Shown piece by piece: positions 57,795 through 64,000 of a stretch of 64,000 nucleotides of DNA (its first letter is position 1; every line of letters begins with the position of its first letter). The notes under the pieces are model-generated. The model searched no databases, was not told the origin of the DNA, and worked only from the letters and a program-made list of their open reading frames with translations. Position numbers and translations under genes: made by a program. Location of the stretch: NCBI GenBank assembly GCA_963762635.1, contig CAVXLQ010000021.1, forward strand, positions 124,001-188,000. The letters run 5' to 3'. The stretch is from Tenggerimyces sp963762635 (lineage in GTDB: Bacteria > Actinomycetota > Actinomycetes > Propionibacteriales > Actinopolymorphaceae).

Positions 57795-58922
57795 GTGCAC
57801 ACGAACATGGTCAAGAAGGCGGCAGCCTGCGCTGCCGGGGCTCTCGTGCTGGCGAGCGTCCTCGTCCCGGCCGGAAGCGCGGCCGCCGATCGCGGCGACC
57901 GGCCCGCTCCCACGGCCGGACCGGCCGCGACGCTCCGCGGCTTCGGCTGGGTCTGGGCCGACCAGGAGGTCGCGGGCGGCGTCTACTACCCGTCCGCCAG
58001 CTACCAGTACAGCTCTGGATTGGCCGGGACGGTCAACTACTCCTACCGGTACGCCACCGGCAAATATCGGGTCACCATCCGCAACGTCAACGGGGACGGG
58101 ACTCCCCATGTGACCGCCTACGGTGGCACGACCAACCGATGCAAGGTCCAGAGCTGGGTGCCCTACGCAGGCAGGGACACCGACGTCCTCGTCAACTGCT
58201 TCACTCGGACGGGAGCGCCTGTCGACAGCAAGTTCTCCCTCTCGTTCGCCAACCTGCGGCCGACGACGTACAAGTACGGACGGATTTGGTACGACGGCTC
58301 GTCGACGCCGTCGGCGTACCGGTACAACTCCAAGGGCGGCACGAACACCGTCGCCCGGACCGGCACCGGCGCGTACACCGCCAAGCTGCCGAAGCTGGGC
58401 GGCGCCATCGCGGGCCAGGTGCAGGTCACCGCGGTGGGCACGACCAGCACGTGGTGCAAGGTGCACAGCTTTGGCACCACCAACGCCACGCAGGAGGTCA
58501 AGGTCCGCTGCTTCAACCCCTCCGGCACGGCGGTGAACGGTGGCTTCGTCCTGACGTACACCCAGGGCGGCAACCTCCTCGGCGCGCCGAACGTGAGCGG
58601 CGGCCAGGGTCTCAAGCACGCCTACGCCATGGTCAAGCCCGGCTCGGCTCCGAACGCCGTCAACGCGTTCCGCTACTCCAGTCCCGCCGGTACCAACTTC
58701 AGCGTCGCCAACCTCGGGCCCGGCTACCACCAGCTGACCGTGCCCGTGAACATGGACGCCGGCACCGTCCAGGTGACGACGGTCGGAACGTCGGCACACT
58801 CCTGCTCGGTCGAAGCCTGGTTCGGCAACAGCGTCTACGTCCGTTGCTCCAACAGCTCCGGCGTGCCGAGCGGCTCCGACTTCGAGGTGACCGCGATCTC
58901 CAAGCACCTCGTCTTGGTCTGA
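57795..58922 (+). CDS. Secreted protein with three Cys-paired beta repeats, unknown function
   Basis: The 375-residue protein has a signal peptide (about 1-30) and three ~100-residue repeats. Each repeat has a VTA/VTTVG strand, a first Cys (RCKVQSW, WCKVHSF, SCSVEAW), a strand with VxVxC about 15 residues later (VLVNCFTRTGAPVDS, VKVRCFNPSGTAVNG, VYVRCSNSSGVPSGS), then an FxLxxA/T strand. The Cys pairs probably form disulfides. No catalytic motif or known domain was recognised. The GTG at 57795 follows a GGGGGG site by four bases; the ATG at 57807 is internal to the signal. It is divergent from the nitroreductase. Confidence 0.75.
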   Translation: MHTNMVKKAAACAAGALVLASVLVPAGSAAADRGDRPAPTAGPAATLRGFGWVWADQEVAGGVYYPSASYQYSSGLAGTVNYSYRYATGKYRVTIRNVNGDGTPHVTAYGGTTNRCKVQSWVPYAGRDTDVLVNCFTRTGAPVDSKFSLSFANLRPTTYKYGRIWYDGSSTPSAYRYNSKGGTNTVARTGTGAYTAKLPKLGGAIAGQVQVTAVGTTSTWCKVHSFGTTNATQEVKVRCFNPSGTAVNGGFVLTYTQGGNLLGAPNVSGGQGLKHAYAMVKPGSAPNAVNAFRYSSPAGTNFSVANLGPGYHQLTVPVNMDAGTVQVTTVGTSAHSCSVEAWFGNSVYVRCSNSSGVPSGSDFEVTAISKHLVLV

Positions 58923-59081
58923 TCACCTCCTGACTGGTCCGGATCCGGCGCGTGCCCGCCCGGGTCCGGGCCTTTGCCATGTCCGTTTTCCGAACATCAG
59001 CGTCCGTCGAGGCACTCTGGATGACAGCATGGGCTGCATACCGTCGAAGCGACGACATTCGCACCGACGTTGGAGGATCAC
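58923..59081 (+). other. Short intergenic region, promoter of the PhyH gene
   Basis: The gap has a weak GC-rich hairpin near 58953-58970 followed by TTT, possibly a terminator. The promoter of the PhyH gene should lie at the 3' end. No gene is present. Confidence 0.3.
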
Positions 59082-59843
59082 ATGGTCGACGATGCGGCGC
59101 TCGCGTCGTACCACGAGAACGGCTTCTTGCTGGTGAAGGGACTCATCGGCAAGGACGAGGCGGCTGCGTACCGGCAGGAGAGCCACGATCTGATCGACCG
59201 GCTCAACCGCGACTGGGACCCGACCTGGGGGAGCGCGAAGGAGCTCACTATGGGGGTGGCGACCGAGCTCAAGCACTGCCACGACGTGCAGTTCTACTCC
59301 GCGGCGTTCGCGCGGCTGATCGTCGATCCGCGCTTCACCGACGTGGCCGCGGCGATCATGGGGACGCCGAACGTGCAGCTCCACCACACGAAGATGTTCG
59401 TGAAACCGCCGGAGAAGGGCTCGCCGTTCCCGATGCACCAGGACCACCCGTTCTTCCCGCACACGAAGGACTCGGTGGGCGCGGCGATCTTCCACTTCGA
59501 CGACGCACCGGTCGAGAAGGGCTGCGTACGCGTCGTGCCCGGCTCGCACAAGAACGGCGCCCTGCAGCACGAGACCGAGGGCAGCTACCACCTGCCGTTC
59601 TCCGAATGGCCGTTGGAGCAGTCGGTGCCGTGTGAGGCCGAGGCCGGCGACGTGCTGTTCTTCAGCTACCACACGGTGCACGGCTCGGGGACGAACACGA
59701 CGGACGAGGCGCGCACGACACTGCTGGTCCAGTACCGCGACCCCGAGGACGAGCCGATCGGCGACTCGCACTCGCAGTCGCTGGGCCAGGGCATGATGCT
59801 GCGCGGCATCGACCCGAGCTCGAGGGCGCTGGGCGATCGGTGA
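59082..59843 (+). CDS. Phytanoyl-CoA dioxygenase (PhyH)-family protein
   Basis: The 253-residue protein has the Fe(II)/2-oxoglutarate facial triad: H119QD121 in PMHQDHPFFPH and the distal His in SYHTVHGSG, plus an Arg-containing VRVVPGSHKNG loop for 2-oxoglutarate. It starts LASYHENGFLLVKGLI. Members hydroxylate diverse substrates. The ATG follows TGGAGGA by six bases. Its stop overlaps the GTG of the AraC gene by four bases; PhyH-AraC pairs are common in actinobacteria near sugar-use genes, so the oxygenase may act on a carbohydrate-derived compound. Confidence 0.9.
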   Translation: MVDDAALASYHENGFLLVKGLIGKDEAAAYRQESHDLIDRLNRDWDPTWGSAKELTMGVATELKHCHDVQFYSAAFARLIVDPRFTDVAAAIMGTPNVQLHHTKMFVKPPEKGSPFPMHQDHPFFPHTKDSVGAAIFHFDDAPVEKGCVRVVPGSHKNGALQHETEGSYHLPFSEWPLEQSVPCEAEAGDVLFFSYHTVHGSGTNTTDEARTTLLVQYRDPEDEPIGDSHSQSLGQGMMLRGIDPSSRALGDR

Positions 59844-60769
59844 CCCTCTCGTACGACGGCCGGCCGTTCGTCGACCTGTCCGCAGCGCGGATCGGGGTCG
59901 ACGTGGCCGGCCATCGTGCGGAGTTCCTGAACTGGGGCTTCTTCGAGCCACAGCCGTGGCGGAACTTCTGGCACGCGCACTCGTTCTTCGAGATCTGCTA
60001 CGCGTACACGGGCCGCGGCGTCTATCGGGTCGGTGACGCGTCGCATCCGGTACGAGCCGGCGACCTGTTCGTCGCGCGCCCGGGCGACGTGCACGAGATC
60101 GTGGCCGACGACTCCGACCCGCTCGGCATCCACTTCTGGGCGTACACGCTGGTGCTCCAGCCGCCTCGCCGAAGGGCCGCCCAGCCCTTGTCCGTACGCG
60201 ACACCGCCGCGGACGAGCTGCTGCACGCCTTCGCCTCGACCTCGTCGGCGGCGGTGACTTCCGCGACGGGCTCGGTGCCGGCGCTGCTCGAGCTGCTCAC
60301 CCGCGAGGCCGCCTCGCCGCTGCCCGCGTTCGAGGAGGCGGTGCGTTCGCTGGCGTCGACGCTGGTCATCGACACCGCCCGCGCGATCGTCGGCGCGACG
60401 CCGCTCCCACCGGCCGTGGATCCGGGCGGGCGCGACGAGCAGGTCGCGCGCACGATGGTGCAGTACCTCGAGGACAACTACGACCGCCCGGTCCACGTCC
60501 GCGACGTGGTCGCGCAGGTGCACCTGTCCGAACGCCATGCCAACCGGCTCTTCCGCTCGGTGCTGGGCACGACCATCCACGCCTACCTCGCCAGCTACCG
60601 GCTCGAGGTCGCGGCGCAGCTGCTGGTCGAGCCCGGCGAGGTGGCGATCAAGGAGGTGGCGCACAGCTGCGGCTACCCCGACGTCCGCCACTTCACCACC
60701 GCCTTCCGCCGGCGCTTCGGCCTGGCACCGGCAGCCTTCCGTGCCCGCAACGGCACGACGTTCGTCTGA
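59840..60769 (+). CDS. AraC-family transcriptional regulator
   Basis: The 309-residue protein has an N-terminal cupin sensor (about 30-110, FWHAHSFFEICYAYTGRGVYR, FVARPGDVHEIVAD) and a C-terminal double HTH (about 205-305, LSERHANRLFRSVLGTTIHAYLASYRLE and VAHSCGYPDVRHFTTAFRRRFG). It is co-translated with the PhyH gene and may regulate that gene or the glycosidase genes downstream. Effector unknown. Confidence 0.93.
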   Translation: MTLSYDGRPFVDLSAARIGVDVAGHRAEFLNWGFFEPQPWRNFWHAHSFFEICYAYTGRGVYRVGDASHPVRAGDLFVARPGDVHEIVADDSDPLGIHFWAYTLVLQPPRRRAAQPLSVRDTAADELLHAFASTSSAAVTSATGSVPALLELLTREAASPLPAFEEAVRSLASTLVIDTARAIVGATPLPPAVDPGGRDEQVARTMVQYLEDNYDRPVHVRDVVAQVHLSERHANRLFRSVLGTTIHAYLASYRLEVAAQLLVEPGEVAIKEVAHSCGYPDVRHFTTAFRRRFGLAPAAFRARNGTTFV

Positions 60770-60864
60770 ACAATCTATAACGCGCCGGACGCTCACGCCC
60801 TCTCTCCGGGTGAGACACACCTGGCAGGACAGGCACCCACACCGTGCTCGTCCGTACGTCATGC
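60770..60864. other. Convergent intergenic gap
   Basis: Nothing beyond a possible weak terminator was seen between the AraC and GH30 3' ends. Confidence 0.3.
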
Positions 60865-62712
60865 CTACGGAGCCGTCCACTTCTGGCTGGCGGTTCCGTT
60901 GCAGGTCGAGATCTGCAACGGGGTGGCGTCGGCGGAGTTGCCGCCTGCCACGGTGAGGCACTTGTTCGAAGCGGGGTTGACGATGTCCCTCGCTCCGCTG
61001 ATCGTCCACCGTTGAGCGCCGGTGCCGTTGCAGGTGTAGAGCTGCACCCTCGTTCCGTCCGCGGTGCCCGCCGCGGCGACGTCGAGGCACTTGCCCAGCG
61101 CGCGGATCGTGCCGTCGCTGCCGACCGTCCACTGCTGGGCGGCGCTGCCGTTGCAGCCGTAGAGCTGCACCGCGGTCCCGTCGGCGGAGCTCGCCCCGGC
61201 GACGTCCGCGCACTTCCCCGCCAACCCGGAAATGGCGCCCGTTCGAGCCCCGCCACCTGCCTGCGTGCCGGACCAGGTCCACGTCACCGAGGTCTTCGTC
61301 GGTAGGCTGTACGTGAACGACTGCCCGCCCCAGTTGACCTTCACCGACTGCGTGCTGCCGGTGTTGTTGTACGCGATCAGCGCCTTCGACCGGTCCGGGT
61401 TCTTCCATGCCACGTTAGGAACTGAGCTGTTCGACGTCGAGTCGATCCGAAGCGCACCCGGCTTCACGAACTTCGTCAGGTGGCCCATCGTGTAGTACTC
61501 GACGGTGAGGTCGACCTGGCCGTGCCGGCTGCCTCCGTTCTGTACGGTGATCAGCCCGGTGCAGATGCCACAACCACCGTTGTGCGGGTTGTGGTTCTGG
61601 TCGACCGCAAGGCTCCACTTGACCCAGCTCCGGTCCCAGTTCCGGGTGTAGTCGATCAGGTTGAGCATGTCCTCGGTCTGTTGGTTGGCGATCCAGGTGC
61701 CACCGGAGTGCTCGGTCATGTAGTGGTTGATCGCCGGGTACTGGTTGTGGATCGTCGTCTGCAACGCCACGTCGCCGCCGTACCCGTGCCACGCGATCCC
61801 GCCGAACAGCGGGTCGTTCCGCAACGCCGCGTCGGCTAGCGGCACCGAGCCGAGGTCGTTGTAGTTGGCCCAGTTGTAGTCGAGCACCATCACCTTGGTG
61901 GTGATGCCGGCCGCCCGGAACGCGGGGAACAGGTTGTTCTTCGTGAACTCCAACAGCCCGCTGCCGTTCCAGTTCATCGACGGGTAGTTGGTGCCCGGGC
62001 CACAGCAGGTCGGCTCGTTCTGCACCGAGACGTAGTCGATCTTGACGCCCTGCGCCGCGTACCCCTGGATGTACTTGACGAAGTACTGCGCGTACATCGG
62101 CGCGTACTCCCACTTCAGCCAACCCTGGTTGATCATCGTGCCGTTGTCCTTCATCCACCCGGGCGCGCTCCACGGCACCCCCTTCACCTTGAGCGCTGGG
62201 TTCAGCTGCTTCGCCAGCTTGGTCAAGGCGAGCACGTCGTTGTCAGGCGCGAGCGTGAAGTCGTTCAGGTCGCAGCAGGTGTCGTCGAACGAGTAGTTGA
62301 AGCGGGCAAGGTCGGACGCGCCCATCGGGTTGCGCGTGAACGCGAGGCCGATGCCGTTCACCGGATCGAACAACTTCCGCATGACGTCGTTGCGCGTCGC
62401 CTCGCTGACGATGCCACTGCCGCGCAGCAGCCACGCCGACGAGTCGGTGAACGAGGCGCCGCCACCTTCGAAGGGCTGGTACGTCACGTTCTCGTTCACG
62501 GTGATCGTCTGGCTGCCACCCGGGCTGCTGGCAGCGAAGTCGACCGGCGCCTGCTGCTGCAGACCACGGGTGACGACGCGCCCTCCGGCGTCGGACGTGG
62601 TGGTCAGCCAGCTGTTCACCTGCTCGCCCGCTGCGTCCGCGGTGCCGGGTAGGGCGACCGCCACCAGGGCAGCGAGGACCAGCGGGATCGTTCGTTTCTT
62701 GAAGTCAAGCAC
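60865..62712 (-). CDS. Secreted GH30 glycosidase with C-terminal ricin-type lectin domain
   Basis: The 615-residue protein has a signal peptide (about 1-27), a GH30 barrel with the acid/base E233 in VSVQNEPTCCGPG and nucleophile E334 in HYMTEHSGGTW, and YQPFEGGGASFTDSSAW near the start. It ends with a RICIN beta-trefoil (about 490-615) containing three QxW-type repeats (AAQQWTVG, GAQRWTIS, ASQKWTAP). GH30 enzymes cleave beta-1,6-glucan, xylan or glucosylceramide. The GTG at 62712 follows GGGAG by seven bases. It is divergent from a GH16 gene with an almost identical lectin tail, suggesting joint attack on beta-glucan. Confidence 0.9.
   Translation of the reverse strand: MLDFKKRTIPLVLAALVAVALPGTADAAGEQVNSWLTTTSDAGGRVVTRGLQQQAPVDFAASSPGGSQTITVNENVTYQPFEGGGASFTDSSAWLLRGSGIVSEATRNDVMRKLFDPVNGIGLAFTRNPMGASDLARFNYSFDDTCCDLNDFTLAPDNDVLALTKLAKQLNPALKVKGVPWSAPGWMKDNGTMINQGWLKWEYAPMYAQYFVKYIQGYAAQGVKIDYVSVQNEPTCCGPGTNYPSMNWNGSGLLEFTKNNLFPAFRAAGITTKVMVLDYNWANYNDLGSVPLADAALRNDPLFGGIAWHGYGGDVALQTTIHNQYPAINHYMTEHSGGTWIANQQTEDMLNLIDYTRNWDRSWVKWSLAVDQNHNPHNGGCGICTGLITVQNGGSRHGQVDLTVEYYTMGHLTKFVKPGALRIDSTSNSSVPNVAWKNPDRSKALIAYNNTGSTQSVKVNWGGQSFTYSLPTKTSVTWTWSGTQAGGGARTGAISGLAGKCADVAGASSADGTAVQLYGCNGSAAQQWTVGSDGTIRALGKCLDVAAAGTADGTRVQLYTCNGTGAQRWTISGARDIVNPASNKCLTVAGGNSADATPLQISTCNGTASQKWTAP
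60938..61138 (-). repeat. Arm of a ~200-bp inverted repeat shared with the GH16 gene
   Basis: This segment encodes most of the second and third ricin subdomains of the GH30 protein. It is the reverse complement of 63800-64000 at about 95-97% identity by direct reading, far more than codon constraint requires. Confidence 0.75.
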
Positions 62713-62840
62713 GGCGATTCTCCCTCTCTGCAAAGGGGATGCGGCTTCTATTACGTCTTATATTGACAGCTAGGCGTAACTCTTCATAGCGTTCGCCTCA
62801 CCGAAGGTGCACCCATCGTTCAACGGATAGAGGTGTGTCC
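62713..62840. other. Divergent promoter region of the GH30 and GH16 genes
   Basis: AT-richer than its surroundings. It holds the promoter at 62763-62792 and a TTACG...CGTAA dyad at about 62754-62780 that may be a sugar-responsive operator. Confidence 0.45.
62763..62792 (+). promoter_or_regulatory. Consensus promoter TTGACA-18-TAGCGT of the GH16 gene
   Basis: TTGACA (62763-62768) and TAGCGT (62787-62792) are separated by 18 bases. The transcript would have a ~42-base leader with AGAGGTG before the ATG at 62841. Confidence 0.6.
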
Positions 62841-64000
62841 ATGAGGATCTTCCGTCTGCTGCTCGCGCTCCTCGTGTCGGTGGCCGCGGTGTCGTTGATC
62901 GCCACGCCTGGTCAACCCGCGGAGGCCGCCATCGGGCAGCTCACGTTCTCCGACGAGTTCAACGGCCCCGCCGGCGCCGCGCCAGATGCGGGCAAGTGGC
63001 GCCACGACATCGGCGGCAGCGGCTGGGGCAACAACGAGTTGCAGTACTACACGAACCGCACCGACAACGTCGCCCAGAACGGCGCGGGCCAGCTGGTGAT
63101 CACCGCGCGCCGGAACAACCCCGCCAACTACGGCTGCTGGTACGGGACCTGCGAGTACACCTCCGGCAAGCTCACGACGTCGGCGACGTTCACCCAGACG
63201 TACGGGCGCTTCGAGGCACGCATGAAACTCCCCCGCGGGCAGGGGATGTGGCCCGCGTTCTGGATGCTCGGCACCAACATCGGCGACGTCGGCTGGCCGG
63301 CCAGCGGCGAGGTCGACATCATGGAGAACATCGGCCGCGAGCCGACACGCGTGCATGGCTCGACGCACAGCCCGGGGCACTTCGGCGGCAACCCACTGAC
63401 CGGCACGTACACGCTGCCGGGTGGGCAGCAGTTCCCCGACGGGTTCCACACGTTCACGGTGGACTGGGAGCCCGGCGCGTTCACCTGGTACGTCGACGGC
63501 GTCCAGTACTCGCGGCACGTCCGCAGCGAGGTCGGCAGCGACCCGTGGCCGTTCGACCACCCGTTCTTCATGATGATGAACCTCGCGGTAGGCGGCAACT
63601 GGCCGGGCTCGCCGGACGGCAGCACGGTGTTCCCGCAGACGCTGCAGGCGGACTGGGTGCACGTGTACGCGTACACGAGCAGCCCGGGTGGGCGTACGGG
63701 CCAGATCACCGGCCTGGCGAACAAGTGCGTCGACGTCGCCGGCGCGAACCCGGCCGACGCGACGACAGTCCAGCTGTACACGTGCAACGGGACGAACGCG
63801 CAGCAGTGGACGGTCGGCAGCGACGGGACGATCCGCGCGCTGGGCAAGTGCCTCGACGTCGCCGCGGCGGGCACCTCGGACGGAACGAGGGTGCAGCTCT
63901 ACACCTGCAACGGCACCGCCGCGCAACGGTGGACGATCAGCGGAGCGAGGGACATCGTCAACCCCGCTTCGAACAAATGCCTCACCGTGGCAGGCGGCAA
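62841..64000 (+). CDS. Secreted GH16 beta-glucanase with ricin-type lectin domain (partial, runs off the window)
   Basis: 387 codons are present with no stop before the end. The protein has a signal peptide (about 1-30), a GH16 jelly-roll domain (about 31-275), WNNELQYY-type entry motif GWGNNELQYYTNRTDN, and the catalytic E157VDIME162 (ExDxxE) in SGEVDIMENIG. A RICIN domain from about residue 285 is cut off at the window end. GH16 enzymes of this layout are endo-beta-1,3-glucanases. The ATG at 62841 gives a good signal peptide and follows AGAGGTG. The lectin domain is nearly identical to that of the divergent GH30 protein. Confidence 0.92.
   Translation, partial: MRIFRLLLALLVSVAAVSLIATPGQPAEAAIGQLTFSDEFNGPAGAAPDAGKWRHDIGGSGWGNNELQYYTNRTDNVAQNGAGQLVITARRNNPANYGCWYGTCEYTSGKLTTSATFTQTYGRFEARMKLPRGQGMWPAFWMLGTNIGDVGWPASGEVDIMENIGREPTRVHGSTHSPGHFGGNPLTGTYTLPGGQQFPDGFHTFTVDWEPGAFTWYVDGVQYSRHVRSEVGSDPWPFDHPFFMMMNLAVGGNWPGSPDGSTVFPQTLQADWVHVYAYTSSPGGRTGQITGLANKCVDVAGANPADATTVQLYTCNGTNAQQWTVGSDGTIRALGKCLDVAAAGTSDGTRVQLYTCNGTAAQRWTISGARDIVNPASNKCLTVAGG
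63800..64000 (+). repeat. Second arm of the ~200-bp inverted repeat in the ricin domains
   Basis: Reverse complement of 60938-61138; it may extend beyond the window. The arms are separated by about 2.66 kb. Confidence 0.75.

Overview
The window is chromosomal DNA of a high-GC actinomycete. Supporting signs are about 70% GC, frequent GTG starts, 4-base start/stop overlaps, F420-type enzymes (LLM oxidoreductase, truncated Ddn-like protein, CofE-like protein), a WW-containing trp leader peptide, and many genes whose start codon sits 6-8 bases after a TANNNT -10 box, as expected of leaderless transcripts. The content would fit Propionibacteriales (Kribbella/Actinopolymorpha-like), but that placement is inference. 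The rpsF-ssb-rpsR-rplI cluster and dnaB usually lie in the oriC-proximal part of actinobacterial chromosomes. No tRNA, rRNA, transposase or CRISPR array was seen.

Region 1 (1-12.5 kb) holds envelope and repair genes. It has an SDR tail, a one-TM protein, an LLM oxidoreductase, a strongly folded non-coding stretch (1.94-2.3 kb), a DUF5318 zinc-ribbon protein, a class A penicillin-binding protein, two integral-membrane glycosyltransferases, a CofE-like protein, an alpha/beta hydrolase, an alanine-racemase-like/FemX pair and endonuclease IV. Region 2 (13-20.3 kb) is the rpsF-ssb-rpsR-rplI operon, an opposing MoxR/DUF58/DUF4129 operon, a DUF2461 gene and a secreted bulb-type lectin. Region 3 (20.5-29.8 kb) has D,D-carboxypeptidase DacB, a MATE transporter, a double CBM42 protein, a lower-GC SMC/RecF-like ATPase gene that two single-base insertions break, DprA and DnaB. 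About 14 kb separates rplI from dnaB.

Region 4 (30-40.5 kb) has a hydrolase, a VOC protein and a D-amino-acid-oxidase-like gene. These are followed by a 5-kb stretch dense in frameshifts, covering an amidase, a tricorn-type S41 protease and the 3' end of a secreted GH92 mannosidase. Region 5 (40.5-52.3 kb) is a metabolic and transport region: LysR/aldo-keto reductase, FAD/FeS oxidoreductase, ornithine-cyclodeaminase-like protein, methyltransferase, a fused TrpE-TrpG with a complete leader-peptide attenuator, an MFS exporter, a CPBP protease and an HTH regulator. Region 6 (52.3-64 kb) has a WbsX/GH99-like secreted protein, an ArsR-type regulator/flavin reductase pair with a two-fold symmetric promoter, a YihV/YihT-like kinase-aldolase pair, a nitroreductase, a secreted three-repeat protein, a PhyH/AraC pair, and divergent GH30 and GH16 glycosidases carrying nearly identical ricin-type lectin tails.

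The genes are tightly packed. Eight convergent neighbours overlap at their 3' ends, and in three places the TAG stop of one gene forms the first half of the -10 box of the next. The most notable items are the nested-hairpin element at 2083-2264, the fully symmetric leaderless promoter at 54693-54760, the stop/-10 fusions, the repairable ATPase gene, and the sulfo-glycolysis-like gene pair.
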